From contig JAGXFN010000011.1 in assembly GCA_024637195.1 (NCBI GenBank), forward strand, positions 1 to 64,000: 64,000 nucleotides of DNA, read 5' to 3'. The notes below the pieces were generated by a model that saw only the letters and a list, made by a program, of their open reading frames with translations, was not told where the DNA came from and did not search any database. Below, piece by piece: positions 9,037 to 18,135 of this stretch. The stretch comes from Arcobacter sp. GTDB taxonomy: Bacteria; Campylobacterota; Campylobacteria; Campylobacterales; Sulfurimonadaceae. Numbering within the stretch: position 1 is the stretch's first letter; every line of letters begins with the position of its first letter. The position numbers and the translations under genes are program-made.

Positions 9037-9042
9037 TATAAT
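9037..9042 (+). promoter_or_regulatory. -10 element for the secreted-protein/pseudopilin operon
   Basis: TATAAT preceded by TGTGGG, 68 bp before the start codon. No clear -35 hexamer, as is common in this phylum. It is the only good -10 in the 179-bp gap. Confidence 0.45.
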
Positions 9043-9110
9043 AAGCTAACACAATTCTCACACATTGGTTTGAGCCCTGATGATGTGTGCAGTAAAACAA
9101 GGATTGACTT

Positions 9111-12100
9111 ATGAAACGATTATTGATTCTTCTCCTGTATTTCACCCTCTCTTCTGAATTAATTTATGCCGACATCGAACCGGGCAACAGCTCGTGTGCC
9201 GGCGAGGAAATCATAACGGAACTTCATGGAACAACGGTGCAGGTGACACACTCTGTCGCGGCTCAGGTTTTAGCCGATACCGACGAATTTGACCACTACA
9301 CCTTTGAGCCTGCGGGTTCTGGAAAACTTGTTGTCTCCTACAGTTCTACTGAAAACACCGACTTTGCCGTGACCGCTGTCACCGAGTGTTCTACCAACAC
9401 CAATGTTCTCGTCAACAACGGAAAGACATTAGCAGACACTACCATTACCGTTGCCAGTGGAAAAGCGGTCCATATCCGCATCAGAAGACGCGCTAATAAA
9501 AGCACTCCCTATAACTTCTCTATGGTCTGGACACCCGACGCTATCATTGCCCCCAGTATCAATACTCCCGACGACTGCAATACGACGGGTGCAAGCAGTG
9601 GGCAGCGCGACTTTTGTCGGCGTTCAAGCTTGATCACGCGCGGTGGGATGGTCACTATCGGAAACACTGTCTTGGTTCCGCCGGATCCAAACACCCAGGA
9701 CTGTTCTGCCTACTCTGACGGCAATTTTATCTCCGACTTTACATCATCAAACGCTGATGCCAACCTCTGCTCATACAAACTTCTTCCCGGGAAAAATTCC
9801 ACCTCCGCAAGGCTCACCCTTCCCGACGCAGCAAACAGCGAGATCCTTTTTGCCGGTCTCTACTGGCAGTCGGTTGTTCCCGATACGGCGCTAAGCACCT
9901 TGACCGGCATGAATATACATCTTCAAAACGAGGATGCCACAGGAGGAGGAGTCGGGCTAAAACCAGTGACTGTCGATAAACTTGACTACGAAGCAGATAT
10001 CGGAAAAGTCGGCTTTTACTCTTATGCCGCATTTTCAAATGTCACCTCCATTTTTACTGCCAACAACTGGACAGAAGGAAACATCATTGTAGAAGGCATC
10101 CCCTCCTACCAGGGCACGATTAGCAACTTAGGAAACTATGGCGCATGGTCGCTTGTCGTCATCTACAAAGATCCTCAGCAGCCGCTTAAAAACTTCTCCG
10201 TTTTTGACGGCTGGAAAATCGTCAAAGGGGCAGTTAATACTTCCCTTTCGGACTTAGAGATAGGTATACAGGGTTTCTACACTCCAAAAGCAGGTGCTAT
10301 AAACTCATCTGTGTCGATCTTTGTTGCGGAGGGAGACAAATATATTTCGGGTGATGATCTGACCATTGTTAATGAATTCACCGGTACTCAGGTCAGCCTG
10401 GGTACGCAAAACTCAAGCATCGACAATGTTCCGGACCGAGAGCCCTTCTTGACCAACAACAACGGCATAGATATTCACACCTACTCCGTGGGAAATTATC
10501 TGCAAAATGAACAGAGCTTTGTCCGCTTCCACTTTAAAAACACCACAAGCAGCACCGACACCCACTGGCCCTCGATGATAGCCTTTGAGACGGACATCTA
10601 TGAGCCCAGTTTTTGTTATGATTATGCCTACTCTCAAAACAGCTCCTTCTTTACCAATGAGAACAATGGAACCGAGCCGCCCAGGATTGAAGGTGATCCG
10701 ATTCAAGCAAATGATTTAATCACTGTCAGTTTATATGTCAGAAACCTTGAAGACTCTGATGTAGAGGCAAGAAATGTTTTACTTGATATCACCGACATCA
10801 ACACAAGTCAGGCCATCTATTCGAGCAATTCGGTTAAACTCACCTATCCGAACTCTATTTTCCCGCTTGCGGTTGATGACACAAACTTTGTCGTCGCCAA
10901 CAGCTTCGTCAAGGATATAGACATCGGGACTGTGCGTGGAAAGGATTATTTCTACACACGATATCAGCTGATACCCTCCCTCGCAACGATCGATATGCCT
11001 ATCAACGCGACAATGCGCTATGACCTGGCCTTCTCCGATGGAACCATTATCCCTTTTGAATCAAGTTTGGGAGGCGAAAAACTGCCGATGTGTAGTGGAG
11101 CAAGCTCTACCTATAGCCCAACCTGGAGTATCTTTGATATTGTTGATGCCAATCTATACAGCCTTGGCAACAAAAAATACAACATCCCGACCCAGGTTGC
11201 AAGACGCCCCGGTTACTTCAATCTTGTCTCCTTCGAGCCCACTGATCTGATCACCCATAAGCCCGTCAGCACCATTGTTGCGGTCGAGCTGATCGACGCA
11301 GGAGCCTACCACGTCACCTCCGCCTCCTGTTCCGAAACTTCCTCTTCTATTTCCGGAAAGATATGGGTTACCTTCGGTGCCGGTGCTACGGGTGGCGATC
11401 CCTCGGATGTGGAGACACTCGATATCGCCGGTGCAATCAACGGCGGGCTGGTTATGCAGCATCCGAATTACCCGCTTACGACTCCCGAGGACTTCTATTC
11501 GGTTGCACGAGAAAATACGGCCTTCCGAGTAAGCTACAACGTCACCAATGATAACGGAGAAGAACTCGTTCAGCTTAGTGGTGGTGATGATGCTTGGCAG
11601 ATCTTAAACTTTACCCAGCTTGTTCAAGACATCGGTGAATGCTCCTCCCCCGTTCTCCATAATTCTAACAGCGACCAGCTCACAACCAATGTTGCTACTG
11701 CATGCGGCAACAGCGGTGGTGGAAGCGGTTCAGCCTTGGACAACTGGCAGCTGGCACGGTGCAACGAGTGTATCTATGGCTACAGAACAAAATATGTCTG
11801 TTCACGCGACAACTTTTCCATCCGTCCCGAAGCGCTGGACCTAAAGATATTTGACCGCCCAGGAGGAGCAGGCCCCGAGTTGCAACTCGCAAAGGTCTCC
11901 GATGCTGCCGTAGGCTATACCTACCACTATGACATCACAGCGACAAGTCATACCTCAGATCTGCCCACAACAGGCTATACCCAGTACTTCAATGACGGCA
12001 CCGATGCTAATCTTTCTTTTGTATGGTCACCTCTGCCTGGACGAGATGTCTCAGGCTGTGCAAATACCGATCCCCAATCTCCCTATTTGTACATGCACAA

Positions 12101-13568
12101 TGGTCTCGATCAAAATGCAGATGGCAATAGCAGCAGACTGGGAAGGTATGACATAAAAATCATCGACAGGAAGTGGACTAAGGTCGATGTAAACCCGCCG
12201 CACCACACGGGCATCAATCCGATAAGCGGTTTTGACCACTCTGTTTATTTTGAACCCAATGACTGTATTGTAAATAGCAGTGCGGTACCACTCTCTACCA
12301 ACGATTACAATGGCAACAAGGTAGGCTGCGATATAAAAAGCTCCCACACCAACCTCAATACAAACACACTCTTTGAGGACTACAACCTAACCTTCCGTCC
12401 GTATGAGTACCGAGTCTATACCGTCTCTGAAAATAACAACTCTTTGTTGATCACCAAAGGCGGCAGTGATCACAACATAACCGCAAATGACTATGTCTAT
12501 ATAAACAATGTCGAGACTGATCTGGGCGCGCCTATCCTTCCTGAAAATATAGGCATGTCTACACGCTACCGGGCCTTTATCCGTCCCGTAGGCGCAGACA
12601 GCAACAACTCGCTTCCACATTTTGTGAACAACTGCTATGCCGAACCGCTGCAGCTTGAGACCACTATGAACATCCCGGCCTCAACAGAGGATTTTAGAGC
12701 AAGAGTGATAACAAGCAATCTCATAAACAACCTCTCAGACTTCACAGACGCGACCAAGTCAAGTGACACTAACATGACCATCGCATCTGGTGTAGGCACT
12801 CGACTGATCAACCTGACACCAAACATGTTCACCCTGATCAATCCAGGAACGGTAGCCCTTGAAGTTGATTATAATTACGACAGAGACCGCAACAAAAGCG
12901 TTAACCCGATAACAGTAAATTTCAGCAATTCCACCCTAAAATGTCTTAATCCCGCCGATTGTACCCGCGTTGCCGACCTGCTTGACCAGTCGCCGGAAAC
13001 AGACTTTTTCTATGACAATAATGTGACGTACATCTACGGCCGACTGCACACCCCTCGCCAGCGTGTTGCCGACCCTGACCCGAACACGCTAGATGCCACT
13101 GCTGGCATTCCGCTCTACTATGAATTCTATTGCGACGGCTTGACCGGGTGCAATATCGCAGACTTTAACAATGTACAGCCTCTTGCACTTTCACCCATTG
13201 GCCTATTGAGTCCCGATGATGTCCGCTGGTACCGACAAACATTGCATGATATCAATATAGACGGAAATGCCACGGGGACAAGAACCCGTAATGGAACCGA
13301 CGACGGCAGATTTACAACGATGACAATAAATGCAACTGCTGATACCGGGATATACACTTACAACGGAAGCCGCGGTTACCCCTACAAGGCGACCATAGAG
13401 CTTTTTGCACCCGATTGGCTTATCTATAACCGCTACAACGGCAATGCCGTGATCAACGACTTTGAACTCGAATTTTTCTCGGCAGGACAATGGGCGGGCA
13501 AAGATGCCAGCGGGATGGGCCTGGATACCAATAGCTCAACCAACACCAACAGGAGAGTCGAATGGTAA
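9111..13568 (+). CDS. Giant secreted surface protein of a pseudopilin operon (adhesin-like)
   Basis: 1485 residues with a signal peptide (cleavage likely after IYA, residue 20) and no later membrane anchor. About 25-140 looks like a PPC-type beta-sandwich. About 190-425 holds a pattern seen in large secreted proteins (LFAGLYW, then GAWSLVVIYKDP, then FSVFDGW). The rest is Thr/Asn/Asp-rich beta sequence with scattered Cys pairs. The extreme C-terminus is basic (NTNRRVEW). Its stop overlaps the start of a prepilin-like gene by 7 bp, and two more pilin-like genes follow. By analogy with MSHA-type operons, where MshQ accompanies minor pilins, I infer a pilus-associated adhesin or tip protein. No sequence-level match to MshQ is claimed. 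Confidence 0.75.
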   Translation: MKRLLILLLYFTLSSELIYADIEPGNSSCAGEEIITELHGTTVQVTHSVAAQVLADTDEFDHYTFEPAGSGKLVVSYSSTENTDFAVTAVTECSTNTNVLVNNGKTLADTTITVASGKAVHIRIRRRANKSTPYNFSMVWTPDAIIAPSINTPDDCNTTGASSGQRDFCRRSSLITRGGMVTIGNTVLVPPDPNTQDCSAYSDGNFISDFTSSNADANLCSYKLLPGKNSTSARLTLPDAANSEILFAGLYWQSVVPDTALSTLTGMNIHLQNEDATGGGVGLKPVTVDKLDYEADIGKVGFYSYAAFSNVTSIFTANNWTEGNIIVEGIPSYQGTISNLGNYGAWSLVVIYKDPQQPLKNFSVFDGWKIVKGAVNTSLSDLEIGIQGFYTPKAGAINSSVSIFVAEGDKYISGDDLTIVNEFTGTQVSLGTQNSSIDNVPDREPFLTNNNGIDIHTYSVGNYLQNEQSFVRFHFKNTTSSTDTHWPSMIAFETDIYEPSFCYDYAYSQNSSFFTNENNGTEPPRIEGDPIQANDLITVSLYVRNLEDSDVEARNVLLDITDINTSQAIYSSNSVKLTYPNSIFPLAVDDTNFVVANSFVKDIDIGTVRGKDYFYTRYQLIPSLATIDMPINATMRYDLAFSDGTIIPFESSLGGEKLPMCSGASSTYSPTWSIFDIVDANLYSLGNKKYNIPTQVARRPGYFNLVSFEPTDLITHKPVSTIVAVELIDAGAYHVTSASCSETSSSISGKIWVTFGAGATGGDPSDVETLDIAGAINGGLVMQHPNYPLTTPEDFYSVARENTAFRVSYNVTNDNGEELVQLSGGDDAWQILNFTQLVQDIGECSSPVLHNSNSDQLTTNVATACGNSGGGSGSALDNWQLARCNECIYGYRTKYVCSRDNFSIRPEALDLKIFDRPGGAGPELQLAKVSDAAVGYTYHYDITATSHTSDLPTTGYTQYFNDGTDANLSFVWSPLPGRDVSGCANTDPQSPYLYMHNGLDQNADGNSSRLGRYDIKIIDRKWTKVDVNPPHHTGINPISGFDHSVYFEPNDCIVNSSAVPLSTNDYNGNKVGCDIKSSHTNLNTNTLFEDYNLTFRPYEYRVYTVSENNNSLLITKGGSDHNITANDYVYINNVETDLGAPILPENIGMSTRYRAFIRPVGADSNNSLPHFVNNCYAEPLQLETTMNIPASTEDFRARVITSNLINNLSDFTDATKSSDTNMTIASGVGTRLINLTPNMFTLINPGTVALEVDYNYDRDRNKSVNPITVNFSNSTLKCLNPADCTRVADLLDQSPETDFFYDNNVTYIYGRLHTPRQRVADPDPNTLDATAGIPLYYEFYCDGLTGCNIADFNNVQPLALSPIGLLSPDDVRWYRQTLHDINIDGNATGTRTRNGTDDGRFTTMTINATADTGIYTYNGSRGYPYKATIELFAPDWLIYNRYNGNAVINDFELEFFSAGQWAGKDASGMGLDTNSSTNTNRRVEW

Positions 13569-14275
13569 GACCTGCCTTCACGATGATAGAACTCATCTTT
13601 GCCCTTGTTATCATGGGAATAGTCTTTGTCTCACTGCCCTTGATCCTTATAAGGAATGCCGAGTCTCTTGAAGACAACCTCATTCAGGAGAGTATCTTTC
13701 TGACCTCATCCAAAATAACCCAAATTATGGGCTTGCAATGGGACAACAACAGCAGCGAATCCGGTGTAGGTACGCTCGCGGCGTCCGATGTCGTCGATGT
13801 GGCTGTCGGTGCTGCTGCGCTTAACAGAAATTTCAGCGATTTCAGAGTCGGCCATTTTCAGCAGGACAAGCACCGAAGGATGACCCCTGTCGGAAATCCG
13901 CGCTCCGCTACGGCTGTCGGGGGCGATGCTGATGATGTAGGTGTATTTGACGATGTCGACGACTTCCACGGACAGACCAATGCCGCTCTGGTCCAATCTA
14001 CAAGTACGCTTACTTCGGGTGCAGGCTATAAAAAAGCCTACCGCACCGACATAAACGTTAGCTATGTCAACGACGGCGCGGGCGGGACTTTTTTCAACGG
14101 AAATGCTGTCCAAAACTTCGCCTTTACAACCGCTCCTGCCGGCGGAACGACGAACCTGAAAATGATAGAAGTCTCTGTTGAACAGAATAACTCCGTCGGC
14201 TGGGAGACAACACTGCTTCTGCGCGCCTATGTCGCCAACATCGGTGAAACCGATTACCACAAGAGGAGATACTAA
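13562..14275 (+). CDS. Type IV prepilin-like protein (minor pseudopilin 1)
   Basis: 237 residues with a class III signal: short basic leader MVRPA, then FTMIELIFALVIMGIVF, with the conserved Glu at +5. The -1 residue is Ala rather than the usual Gly, a variant prepilin peptidases can accept. The rest is a soluble domain rich in Gly/Asn/Asp. The ATG sits inside the last codons of the giant secreted protein gene and has AGGAGAG just upstream, so translation is coupled. Likely a minor component of a type IV pilus or type II-like pseudopilus. No assembly ATPase, peptidase or secretin gene is in the window. Confidence 0.85.
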   Translation: MVRPAFTMIELIFALVIMGIVFVSLPLILIRNAESLEDNLIQESIFLTSSKITQIMGLQWDNNSSESGVGTLAASDVVDVAVGAAALNRNFSDFRVGHFQQDKHRRMTPVGNPRSATAVGGDADDVGVFDDVDDFHGQTNAALVQSTSTLTSGAGYKKAYRTDINVSYVNDGAGGTFFNGNAVQNFAFTTAPAGGTTNLKMIEVSVEQNNSVGWETTLLLRAYVANIGETDYHKRRY

Positions 14276-14278
14276 AAG

Positions 14279-15181
14279 ATGAAAAAAGGGTTTACCTTTA
14301 TCGAGTTGATCTTCGTTATTGTCATCATGGGCATTCTTGCCAAGTTCGGCTCCGAGATCTTCCGCAATGTCTATCTCAACTACAACCAGAGCACGGCCAA
14401 CAACGAGCTGCAGATCAACACCGAGCTTGTCTTGCAGCAGATCGCCAACCGCTTTCAGTACCGCATAAAAGACTCCGTCATCGCACGAGTTTCAGGAGCA
14501 GCTAATTTCAAAAGTATATCATCAGCCGATGCCAACTCTACCGTATTTGAGTGGATAGGCTACGATATTGACGGGTGGCTGGGCAATAACAGAGGAGTTA
14601 ACGGCAATCCAAACATACCGACATGGACAGGTTTCATCGACCTTAATGCTATCGAGACCGCCAATGCAGACCAAAACACCCTCTTCTCGCCCAATACCGA
14701 TACAGGCGAAGTTAATGCCGTCATCGCGGCACTTAGTCCATCGGGTGCTGGCATAGGCAATGCGGCCATCTTCTTCACCGGAGAGAACGCCGATGTCCAA
14801 ACCGACTATGGGTGGCAGGGAGCCTTGAACACTCAAAGCAATGTAGCTGCGCACAGGATAACTGCAGGGCCAACCGTTCAGCAACTTGATGATGTAACCG
14901 GAGCAGACTTCACTAACACAGATATCTATGAACAGTACAAACTTGCATGGACAGCTTATGCCTTAGAGATCGCTACGGACGGAAACCTGACCCTCCACTA
15001 CGACTATCGACCATGGGAAGGCCAGAGCTACCTCAACGGATCCCAGGCAGTACTGATGCAAAATGTGACAACGGCAAAGATCCAGGCCCTAGGAGACATT
15101 CTTAACCTGCAGGTATGTGTCAGCGAAAACAATATTACAGGAAGGGAGTATTCAATATGCAAAGAAAAAGTAATATTTTAA
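14279..15181 (+). CDS. Type IV prepilin-like protein (minor pseudopilin 2)
   Basis: 300 residues. The leader MKKG is followed by FTFIELIFVIVIMGIL, a textbook prepilin cleavage and methylation motif with Gly at -1 and Glu at +5. The long body (about 270 residues) carries a PDGN-like region near the C-terminus (ALEIATDGNLTLHYDYRPW) and a late Cys pair (VCVSENNITGREYSIC), reminiscent of large minor pseudopilins such as GspK/PilW-type tips. It starts 3 bp after the previous gene. Confidence 0.88.
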   Translation: MKKGFTFIELIFVIVIMGILAKFGSEIFRNVYLNYNQSTANNELQINTELVLQQIANRFQYRIKDSVIARVSGAANFKSISSADANSTVFEWIGYDIDGWLGNNRGVNGNPNIPTWTGFIDLNAIETANADQNTLFSPNTDTGEVNAVIAALSPSGAGIGNAAIFFTGENADVQTDYGWQGALNTQSNVAAHRITAGPTVQQLDDVTGADFTNTDIYEQYKLAWTAYALEIATDGNLTLHYDYRPWEGQSYLNGSQAVLMQNVTTAKIQALGDILNLQVCVSENNITGREYSICKEKVIF

Positions 15182-15639
15182 ACCCTTATGTCCCCTTCAA
15201 AAAGGGCATCGCTATGCTAGTCGCTATAGCATTTCTGCTTATCACGGCTGTCTTGATGGCAATCATGGTCAACATGACTGCGCAAACAACAAAGCGTACT
15301 GCCGATATCTATCTGCAAGAACAGGCTCAGTTACTGGCTAAAAGCGCCACGGAGTTTGTCCTGCTGGCGATTTCAGGCCACAACCGAGCGGCAAATAGCT
15401 GTCTGACCAATGTCAACATCGTAAGTCCTACCGGCAATTTTGATATCAATACTACCATCCGCTACATCGGTCTCGCAAGCCTTGGCGGTAGCTGTGACGG
15501 GAACGATTCGCTGATCGACTCAATATCGACTCCCGAGTCCAACGGGACTATTCTTATCGATACCTATGTCACAACGACTGCGCTTTCACGCACAACAGAA
15601 TCCGTACGTTTTCACCGCCGCACTATGCAGAAACCTTAG
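15157..15639 (+). CDS. PilX/MshP-like pseudopilin protein
   Basis: 160 residues from the ATG at 15157, chosen because GGAAGGGAG sits just upstream; a longer frame from 15115 lacks this. The N-terminus has a 17-residue basic leader ending KKG, then a hydrophobic helix (IAMLVAIAFLLITAVLMAIM) without the +5 Glu, as in PilX/MshP-type minor pilins. One Cys pair (SCLTN, then GSCDGND) may form a disulphide. It overlaps the previous gene by 25 bp and ends the operon. Confidence 0.75.
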   Translation: MQRKSNILNPYVPFKKGIAMLVAIAFLLITAVLMAIMVNMTAQTTKRTADIYLQEQAQLLAKSATEFVLLAISGHNRAANSCLTNVNIVSPTGNFDINTTIRYIGLASLGGSCDGNDSLIDSISTPESNGTILIDTYVTTTALSRTTESVRFHRRTMQKP

Positions 15640-15723
15640 CCGGATTTCTGCCAAAAAGCTTTATCTCCTTTAATCTATCTGTCGCTTTTAAGTTCCCACA
15701 CGTTTCCTTAAGAATTCACGCGT

Positions 15724-15729
15724 TATAAT
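15724..15729 (+). promoter_or_regulatory. -10 element for hpf
   Basis: TATAAT, 27 bp before the hpf start, with a T-rich stretch but no clear -35 upstream. A ribosome site AAGGAAAG follows just before the ATG. Confidence 0.5.
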
Positions 15730-15756
15730 CAAGTCACTCCACTACAAGGAAAGATT

Positions 15757-16296
15757 ATGAATATTAGTATGGTCGGACGTCACGTAGAGCTTACCGATGC
15801 GATAAAACAGCATATAGAAGCCTGCGTTGATATATTTAGCAAGTATAATTTAGACATCATCTCTGTGCGTGCCATAGCATCCGCCGAAGAGAAAAAAGGC
15901 AAAAAGGGGGTCACCTTTGAATTTACCATCAATCTTCCCAACAAGAACACCATCGTCATCAAACAGCGAGACGATGATCTCTACGCGGCCATAGATATCG
16001 CGGGCGGGCGTGCCCAAAAAGCACTGCGCCGACATCATGAACGTTTGTTCGATCATAAAAAAGTCGGATTCAATGAGGCTAAGGCTGCTTCTTTGGAGGT
16101 CAACCTTAATGATGAGAAAGAGGCCGTTGAAGATGAGATCGTCCCGCATCAGCTCGATCTCTACAAGCCCCAAGAGGTTCAGGACATCCTAGAGAGCCTC
16201 AAAGAGAACGGAAAGCAGTTCGAGATCTTCAATGATATCGACGGAAAAACCCGTGTTCTGTACAAACGTAACGACGGACGCTTCGGACTTTACTAG
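15757..16296 (+). CDS. hpf: Ribosome hibernation promoting factor, long form
   Basis: 179 residues. The N-terminal S30AE domain (MNISMVGRHVELTDAIKQHI) is joined by an acidic linker to the roughly 55-residue C-terminal dimerisation domain (LYKPQEVQDILESLKENGKQ). Long HPF binds the 30S decoding region in stationary phase and dimerises 70S ribosomes into inactive 100S particles. Its stop overlaps the convergent recG stop, with no terminator between them. Confidence 0.93.
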   Translation: MNISMVGRHVELTDAIKQHIEACVDIFSKYNLDIISVRAIASAEEKKGKKGVTFEFTINLPNKNTIVIKQRDDDLYAAIDIAGGRAQKALRRHHERLFDHKKVGFNEAKAASLEVNLNDEKEAVEDEIVPHQLDLYKPQEVQDILESLKENGKQFEIFNDIDGKTRVLYKRNDGRFGLY

Positions 16297-18131
16297 TCTG
16301 CGATGCCGTCATCGGCATTGCGCGTCTGCGCTTTTATATACTTCTGTACCTGCAAAATTATGGCTTCATCATCTGCCATATCCACATATCTGAAACTCAC
16401 TCCGCTCTGTTCCGTCCCGCTTAACAGGTCACCGCTTTTTCTGTAGCGCAGGTCAAGTTTTGCGATCTCAAATCCGCTCATTGTCTTAGAAAAGGCCGCA
16501 AGACGTTTGGAGTCTGGCTGATTGGTGTAGAGATAGCAGTAGCCTTTCAGGCCCGTCCGACTGACCCGTCCGCGAAGCTGATGCAGGCTAGAAAGCCCCA
16601 GTCTCTCCGCTCCGACGATAACAACGGTGCTTAGCCGCGGAAGCGATATGCCCACCTCAACGACCGTCGTCGCCAAAAGCACACTCCCCTGCTCTCTAAA
16701 ATCATACAAGACCTGCTCTTTTTGCTTGTCTTTTCCGTGGGTAACATACACATTCTCAAAGCGGCTCTCCCAAAATCCGCGGGCCTCTTCGATGCTCTGA
16801 TAGAGTATGGCTTCACTCTTTTCGACAAGCGGATAGACGATCAGTACCTGATGTTGCAGGGCAATCTCGCTTATGATATGCTCCAAAAGCTGGGCAAAAT
16901 CCTGCTTATGAATCACAGCAGTATCTATATCTTTTTTAAAAGGGGTCTGTGTGATCAAGGAGACATCAATCAGCGCACTGTCTATCATCGCCTGAGTACG
17001 AGGTATAGGTGTGGCCGAAAACTGAAAAAAGTGGGGACGTTTCTCTGATCTGTGCATCAACTTGGACAGGCGGTTGCGCTGAGCCGTTCCGAAACGGTGC
17101 TGCTCGTCGATCATTACTACGGCCGCATCGCCTAGTTCTCTAAAAAGAAGAGCATGCGTACCGATGATAAAGTCGTACCCCCCAAGGTCCTCTTTTTTGG
17201 AACGGTTTGTGACAAGAGCTATCTTCATTGATGAGGGCAAGAATTTGACGGCCTCTTCAAAAAGCTGATTGGCCAGTACGGTTGTCGGCGCCATAAGGAT
17301 AGCGCCTTGTTCTCTTGCCATATAGGCGCAGGCCAGAATAACCATTGTCTTACCCGCACCCACATCGCCGACGACCATTCGTTTCGCTGCTATAGCGCCG
17401 CTCATGTCTTTTTGTATCTTCTTTATCGTGCGCAGCTGATCTTGTGTTAGCTCAAATGGCAGTGTCTCGGTCCAGGATTCATAGTTGGATGAAAATGATT
17501 TTAAGGCCGGATAGGACTCTTTTTTACAGGACAAAAGCTGCAGATGGTTGTAAAGTTCGGCAAATTTCAAGGCATAAAGGCTCGGCAAAAAAGCTTCACT
17601 CTCAGGCTTGGGCGGCATCTGTACGGGAAAATGAAGGTCTCTCAAACGCTGTGCAAGCTCCTCACTCAGCCCCTCTTGCATCAGCTTCTCAACCGAGAGA
17701 TATTTTAAGAACAACGCACTCATCACATCAGAGCGCAGAGGGCTCTTGTAACTCGCGACTATTCCGCCGGCTTTTTTTACGATGCGCGGCTGTACGAGCT
17801 GCAGCTGCGAAAAATTAAGCTCTAGCTTGCCAAAGAGAAAAAGTCTTTGCGCAACACCAAACTGATGCCGATGGTAGCTCTTAGGCTGGAAGATAACCGC
17901 ATCAATGGTCTGTTCGAGATTGTAGGCGAAAAGGGTCATTTTGATCGACTTTCCGGTATGAACAAAGCTTTTTATCTCGGCGTCGATGAGCTGAAGGTTT
18001 CCTATAGAGGGCGTGGTGTAGAGGTTTCTGTCTTCATAGTGCGCAGGAAGCAAAAGAGCCAGTTCGATGGCGTTGTGTATCCCTAGCTTAGCAAAGGCAG
18101 GGATATCCTTCTCATCGACCGCACGCCCCAT
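16293..18131 (-). CDS. recG: ATP-dependent DNA helicase RecG
   Basis: 612 residues, shorter than the E. coli protein (693), which is usual for this phylum. The N-terminal wedge/OB part covers about residues 1-200. Helicase motifs: VGDVGAGKTMV (I), MAPTTVLANQ (Ia), VMIDEQHRFG (II, DEQH), FSATPIPRT (III), then VATTVVEVGISLPR and LHQLRGRVSR in the second lobe. RecG remodels stalled replication forks and Holliday junctions. It lies 4 bp downstream of the M16-type gene in one minus-strand run. It carries the octamer GCTATAGC at 17389-17396. Confidence 0.95.
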   Translation of the reverse strand: MGRAVDEKDIPAFAKLGIHNAIELALLLPAHYEDRNLYTTPSIGNLQLIDAEIKSFVHTGKSIKMTLFAYNLEQTIDAVIFQPKSYHRHQFGVAQRLFLFGKLELNFSQLQLVQPRIVKKAGGIVASYKSPLRSDVMSALFLKYLSVEKLMQEGLSEELAQRLRDLHFPVQMPPKPESEAFLPSLYALKFAELYNHLQLLSCKKESYPALKSFSSNYESWTETLPFELTQDQLRTIKKIQKDMSGAIAAKRMVVGDVGAGKTMVILACAYMAREQGAILMAPTTVLANQLFEEAVKFLPSSMKIALVTNRSKKEDLGGYDFIIGTHALLFRELGDAAVVMIDEQHRFGTAQRNRLSKLMHRSEKRPHFFQFSATPIPRTQAMIDSALIDVSLITQTPFKKDIDTAVIHKQDFAQLLEHIISEIALQHQVLIVYPLVEKSEAILYQSIEEARGFWESRFENVYVTHGKDKQKEQVLYDFREQGSVLLATTVVEVGISLPRLSTVVIVGAERLGLSSLHQLRGRVSRTGLKGYCYLYTNQPDSKRLAAFSKTMSGFEIAKLDLRYRKSGDLLSGTEQSGVSFRYVDMADDEAIILQVQKYIKAQTRNADDGIAD

Positions 18132-18135
18132 AAGA

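Noticed and set aside
13706-14260. 184-codon minus-strand frame inside pseudopilin gene 1
   Set aside because: Antisense shadow of a gene with clear prepilin signal and coupled start.
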